NCBI RefSeq assembly: GCF_001577835.2
Contig: NC_029526.1
Span: forward strand, 465,510 to 529,509
DNA length: 64,000 bases
Direction: 5' to 3'
DNA from: Coturnix japonica
Lineage: Eukaryota > Chordata > Aves > Galliformes > Phasianidae
The position numbers and the translations under genes are program-made. Shown here in pieces: positions 60,635 to 64,000 of this stretch (position 1 is the first letter of the stretch; every line of letters starts with the position of its first letter). The notes beneath the pieces were generated by a model. That model did not search any database. It was not told the DNA's origin and saw nothing but the letters and a program-made list of their open reading frames with translations.

Positions 60635-60788
60635 ATGGGGGCCAAGCGGCGCGGAGCGGCGGGCGGGCGCGGTGTGGAGAAGCGCGGGCGGCGGGAGGTG
60701 GAGGCCGAGCTGTGTGCAGCCATCGGTGATGTGGAGCTACGGGAGCGGGCGGCAGCGGCCTGGGACGGCGGGGAGCCGCTCCGGCACG
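60635..60788 (+). CDS. OGFOD1: OGFOD1 exon 1 (start codon)
   Basis: ATG in a GGCGGCATGG context. Encodes residues 1-51, a basic head ([13 protein letters not shown]...) that may hold a nuclear signal, and the first base of Glu52. Donor CACG|GTACGG. Confidence 0.95.
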
Positions 60789-63700
60789 GTACGGGATGGG
60801 CCCTAGGGGGGGTCTAGCGGCTTTCATCCTACTGCCGCCTGCCGAACTGACCGCCCGCTTTGTCCCCGCAGAGGCCGTAGCGGTGGAGCGGGCCCCGTTC
60901 CGGCACGGCGTGTTGCGCGGCCTCTTGGCCAGCCCGGCATTCGCGGCGGCGCTGGGCGATGAGCTGCTGGGCCTGGGATACAGGGAGAGACGGAACGACC
61001 TGCTGACAGTGCACCAGGTGGGACGGGACGGGAGCGGGGCTGAGCGACAGGGAGCACAGAGTGCACTGAGCGACATAGAGCACAGAGTGCACTGAGCGAC
61101 ATAGAGCACAGAGTGCACTGAGCGACATAGAGCACAGAGTGCACTGAGCGACATAGAGCACAGAGTGCGCACTGCCTGCAGCCCGCAGTGCCACAGCAAC
61201 ACCACTCTGGGACACCCCAGCGATGGTTGACACCCCCCCCCTCCCCGTTGAGCTGTGCCGTTGCCTCATTGCTCTTTCAGAGCGCAGATGTTCCCCAATG
61301 GCCACCCTGACCCTCTGACAGAACACGAGGCCATCGCTCTCACCTTATCACTGTCCCCTGGGAGCAGAGGCCAACCCCATCCTCACCACAACCTCCTTTT
61401 AGGGGTTGCAGAGCCGTGAGGTCTCCTTCAGCACCTTCTTCAATGCTTTTCTCCATCTCTCCCCATGCTGCCGCAGTCCGAGGAGCTGGGGGCCAGGCCG
61501 GAGCCCCACGTCAGTGCACTGAGGTAAGGCAGCAGGGTCCACGGGGCAGCACATCCTGGGCCTGCCTCACCCTGTGCTTTGCTCCCCAGGCGGGCGCTGA
61601 GCGGGACCCTGCGAGCGTGGCTGGAGGCTGTTACCCACATTGAGCTGGAGCCCTCCATTGACATCTCCTGCGCCAAGTATGAGAGCACAGGTCAGTCTGC
61701 CCACCAGCCTCCTGACTCCACATGGCACCACCCAAACCCCGAGTCTGAGAGCAGCGTCCTAGCGCTCCCTCAGCTCTGGAGCTTGGGGCTGAGCCCACCA
61801 CCCAGTGAACCACAGCCTGTCCCTAACGCCTCCTGACCCTTCCCCATTACTGTGGTCATGCTGCTTGCAGCTGCAGCAGGGCCCAAGGCTGGTATTCCAA
61901 CCCTGGATGGTGGCTGTTCCATCCAGGCTATCTCACCCCTTGCATGCACGTTGCTATGGCAGGCAAGGAACACTTGTACTGCTTGTAAGTCTTCTATGCA
62001 ACCAACTGCTCAATGCTCAGGGATTCCCTTTCCCTCCACTGCAGCACAAACATCTTGCAGGGCAGCTGTGTATCAAAAAGCAGACCTTGGTTAATCCACC
62101 CACTGTGGTGGGTGACAGGAATTGTATTTCCACATCTTCAGAGTAGGTTAATTACAGTAAAATCCCACAGAAATTAACCTTGTGGTGTTAGTGCTGCCCT
62201 TCCAAGAACTGCATTTTCGCCTCTCAGCATGTTCTTTCTTGTACAGTTGCAGGGAGAAAGCTGAGAAGCAACCACTGAAATTAATCATAGGTATACTCAG
62301 CACAGCTTTACTGTAGCAAACTGTGTGTTCTTGCAGATGTACTGCTGTGCCATGATGATGAGCTGGAAGGCCGGAGAATTGCTTTCATCCTGTACCTCGT
62401 GCCGCCATGGGAGAAAAGTGACGGAGGGACACTGGACCTGTTCAGCACAGATGGTAAGAGCTCAGTGTTAGTTGACTGAAAGAGATGACCTTTGTGCACC
62501 CACCCCTCACAGCAGTTCTATGAAGAGTATTTCCTTCATTCAGAACTGATATGTAGATAAAACTTGCACCTTGCAGAGGGGGTTGTAAGTCTTTGTAGAC
62601 AAAGCCACAAAGCCAGTGGGTGACAGCAGATTTAACAAAGAGGGGAATCCTTTTTTTTTCCAAGAAGGCGGGGTAGAAGCGATGCCAATAACTGTGCTTG
62701 GGACTTAAAAGGGACTAAGTAATTCCCTTTCCAACAACAGAAGTCCTCTGATTTCTCATCAAGCCCTGAGCTCCAGCCCTTATGCTGAAGTATCCCACCA
62801 GTTAGCCATGAAGTCAGAACCATCAGCTGCTAGTAAGTTCAGTATCTTAACCAGAGTATGTTTTCTTCCTCCTCAGAACACTTTCAGCCACAGCAAATCG
62901 TGAAGTCATTGATGCCTTCATGGAACACGCTTGTTTTCTTTGAAGTGTCTCCAGTCTCTTTCCACCAGGCAAGGAGCTGCCTTTTTTCATGTCTTTATTC
63001 TTGTCTCTGTTGTGGCTATTTGTTCTTTGTGCTGTTACAGCCCTGGGTGGAAGGAGAAAAGGGGAAGGGAGAAGCATGAGCAGTCAGAATAGATACTTAT
63101 GCTAAGTGCTGTGCATTAAAAGCTTATAACTTTAGGGAAGACAGAAGCTGGCAAAGCCAACTTTAAGCTGTCAGCCTAACTCCGTCATCTTGGGGGAAAG
63201 AAAATCCTACCATTACTTCCTAGCATAGAATAGGGAGCATAGAATAAAAGGTCAGGTGGGGATTTTGGATATCTGCAAGGGACTCGAGCATCAACATTTG
63301 TTTTAGCTCTCTCTCTATGAACAGAGAATAATCCAGCTTCTTGTAGCCCTTGGCTGCCTCCTCTCTGAAAGCAGTAGGTTCTCATGAGGGATGAGTCTGT
63401 GTAACCAATTACAGCTACTCCTTTCATGTTATGTATTCTAAACTGACGTGCTGCTGATGTTGTTCCAGGTATCAGAGATTCTGTCGGAGGAGAAGTGCCG
63501 CATGTCAGTGAGCGGCTGGTTTCATGGCCCCCCAATAGAGCGACCTGCACGCTACATCGAAGCTCCCTTGCCCAGGAGCCCACACATCCCCTACGATGTG
63601 AGTAGCCAGTGTCCACTGAACTGCATTTACCTTTCTTTCATGTCTCTCAAATACCTGTTCAGGACACGTCAGTGGTTGGAGATGCTTTAAACATTAGCTT

Positions 63701-64000
63701 ATCCAAGTCTCCTTTTTGATTCCTGTCCATAAATTTGTAGATAGTTTCCCTCCTATATATCTCTCTATATATATTTTATTCTGTCCCCTGTGCATGACAA
63801 CAGTAGTATAGAGAGGTCAGCAATGGAGTGGGTGGGTGGAATGTAGTACTATGGGCAGCTGGGCAAAGAGGAATTGGGGAAATGCTTTTACTTTTGCAAA
63901 TATGTTGTTCACATCCATTTCCTTTCCAGCATGAAATCTTGTATAAGTGGGTCAACGTAGTTTATTTGGACATGGACTCCCAAGCTCAAATCCAGGAGGA
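60635..64000 (+). CDS. OGFOD1: OGFOD1, ribosomal prolyl-3-hydroxylase (8 coding exons seen, runs off the right edge)
   Basis: OGFOD1 is an Fe(II)/2-oxoglutarate dioxygenase that 3-hydroxylates a proline of ribosomal protein S23 and influences translation and stress-granule responses. Exons read here encode residues 1-285: the N-terminal part and most of the double-stranded beta-helix. The metal triad H155, D157 (CHDDELEG) and H218 (SFHQ) and the 2OG-binding R230 are all present at the same numbers as in human, so the enzyme should be active. The first about 100 residues are diverged and GC-rich; the catalytic part is well conserved. Exons: 60635-60788, 60872-61017, 61477-61523, 61590-61690, 62337-62453, 62877-62968, 63469-63597, 63930-64000 (cut). 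Intron 6 uses GC-AG; all other complete introns are GT-AG. Introns 1 (83 bases) and 3 (66 bases) are very short. The second half of the gene lies outside the window. Confidence 0.97.
60872..61017 (+). CDS. OGFOD1: OGFOD1 exon 2
   Basis: Encodes two bases of Glu52 and residues 53-100 ([20 protein letters not shown]..., [13 protein letters not shown]). Corresponds to the human part ending in NDLYKFQQ. Acceptor CCCCGCAG, donor CAG|GTGGGA. Confidence 0.93.
61041..61166. repeat. 26-base minisatellite in OGFOD1 intron 2
   Basis: Four perfect copies of a 26-base unit starting GCACTGAGCGACATAGAGCA occur at 61,063, 61,089, 61,115 and 61,141. A partial, slightly different copy precedes them. It fills more than a quarter of the 459-base intron and starts 24 bases after the donor. 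Confidence 0.96.
61477..61523 (+). CDS. OGFOD1: OGFOD1 exon 3 (47 bases)
   Basis: Encodes [15 protein letters not shown] (101-115) and two bases of Arg116. Human has REPHISTL here, which anchors the assignment. Acceptor GCCGCAG, donor AG|GTAAGG. Confidence 0.95.
61590..61690 (+). CDS. OGFOD1: OGFOD1 exon 4
   Basis: Encodes the last base of Arg116, residues 117-149 ([33 protein letters not shown]) and the first base of Asp150. Acceptor CCCCAG, donor ACAG|GTCAGT. Confidence 0.96.
62337..62453 (+). CDS. OGFOD1: OGFOD1 exon 5 (HxD motif)
   Basis: Encodes two bases of Asp150, residues 151-188 and the first base of Glu189. It holds the iron ligands H155 and D157 in [10 protein letters not shown] and the strand [13 protein letters not shown]. 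Acceptor TCTTGCAG, donor GATG|GTAAGA. Confidence 0.97.
62877..62968 (+). CDS. OGFOD1: OGFOD1 exon 6 (third iron ligand, GC donor)
   Basis: Encodes two bases of Glu189 and residues 190-219 ([30 protein letters not shown]), including iron ligand H218. The exon ends CACCAG|GCAAGG: a GC donor in the otherwise ideal consensus. Frame and homology allow no GT donor nearby. Confidence 0.95.
63469..63597 (+). CDS. OGFOD1: OGFOD1 exon 7
   Basis: Encodes residues 220-262. It contains R230, which holds 2-oxoglutarate, in [13 protein letters not shown], and the PRSPHIPYD stretch. Acceptor TGTTCCAG, donor GAT|GTGAGT. Confidence 0.97.
63930..64000 (+). CDS. OGFOD1: OGFOD1 exon 8 (cut by the window edge)
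   Basis: Encodes [20 protein letters not shown] and IQE from residue 263; the human counterpart is [20 protein letters not shown]. Acceptor CCTTTCCAG. The donor lies beyond base 64,000. Confidence 0.95.

Overview
The window is vertebrate nuclear DNA, almost certainly from a bird. Four single-copy protein genes can be read exon by exon with canonical splice sites. The interspersed repeats are nearly all CR1 LINE tails, which show the typical avian 3' end with ATTCTATG-like motifs, and the introns are short. In chicken this gene set lies on chromosome 11 (human 16q12-q13); the exact species cannot be fixed from the sequence.

Layout, left to right. 1-17,068: non-coding DNA that I read as the start of intron 2 of GNAO1 (minus strand), with CR1 tails, candidate conserved non-coding elements, a GC-rich island and two tandem repeats. 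17,069-17,302: coding exons 2 and 1 of GNAO1 (G protein alpha-o), separated by a 73-base intron inside a CpG-island promoter. About 17.8-35.5 kb: no recognisable gene; this stretch holds CR1 fragments and a cluster of minisatellites and simple repeats. 35.5-55.1 kb: the complete AMFR (gp78) gene on the minus strand, with 14 coding exons and 622 codons. 55.66-60.41 kb: the complete NUDT21 (CFIm25) gene on the minus strand, with 7 exons and 227 codons. 60.64-64.0 kb: OGFOD1 on the plus strand, with 8 coding exons seen; it runs off the right edge. NUDT21 and OGFOD1 share a 225-base bidirectional CpG-island promoter with three CCAAT boxes.

The genes are unrelated in function: a neuronal G-protein subunit, an ER-membrane ubiquitin ligase of the ERAD pathway, a pre-mRNA 3'-end processing factor and a ribosomal-protein prolyl hydroxylase. 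They are linked by old synteny rather than by a shared pathway. AMFR, NUDT21 and OGFOD1 have the same order and relative orientation as in human. GNAO1 does not: here its 5' end faces the 3' end of AMFR and both genes are on the same strand, whereas in human they lie tail to tail. The inferred rearrangement junction would fall in the repeat-rich 17.8-35.5 kb interval.

I found no new biological system. The items most worth a second look are the GNAO1 inversion, a GC-AG intron in OGFOD1 that directly follows the codon pair carrying a catalytic histidine, a CR1 copy starting within about 20 bases of an AMFR splice donor, a near-perfect minisatellite in OGFOD1 intron 2, and an antioxidant-response-like motif in the AMFR promoter. 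Repeat boundaries are read by eye and approximate. Coding exon boundaries were checked base by base for frame, length and splice sites.
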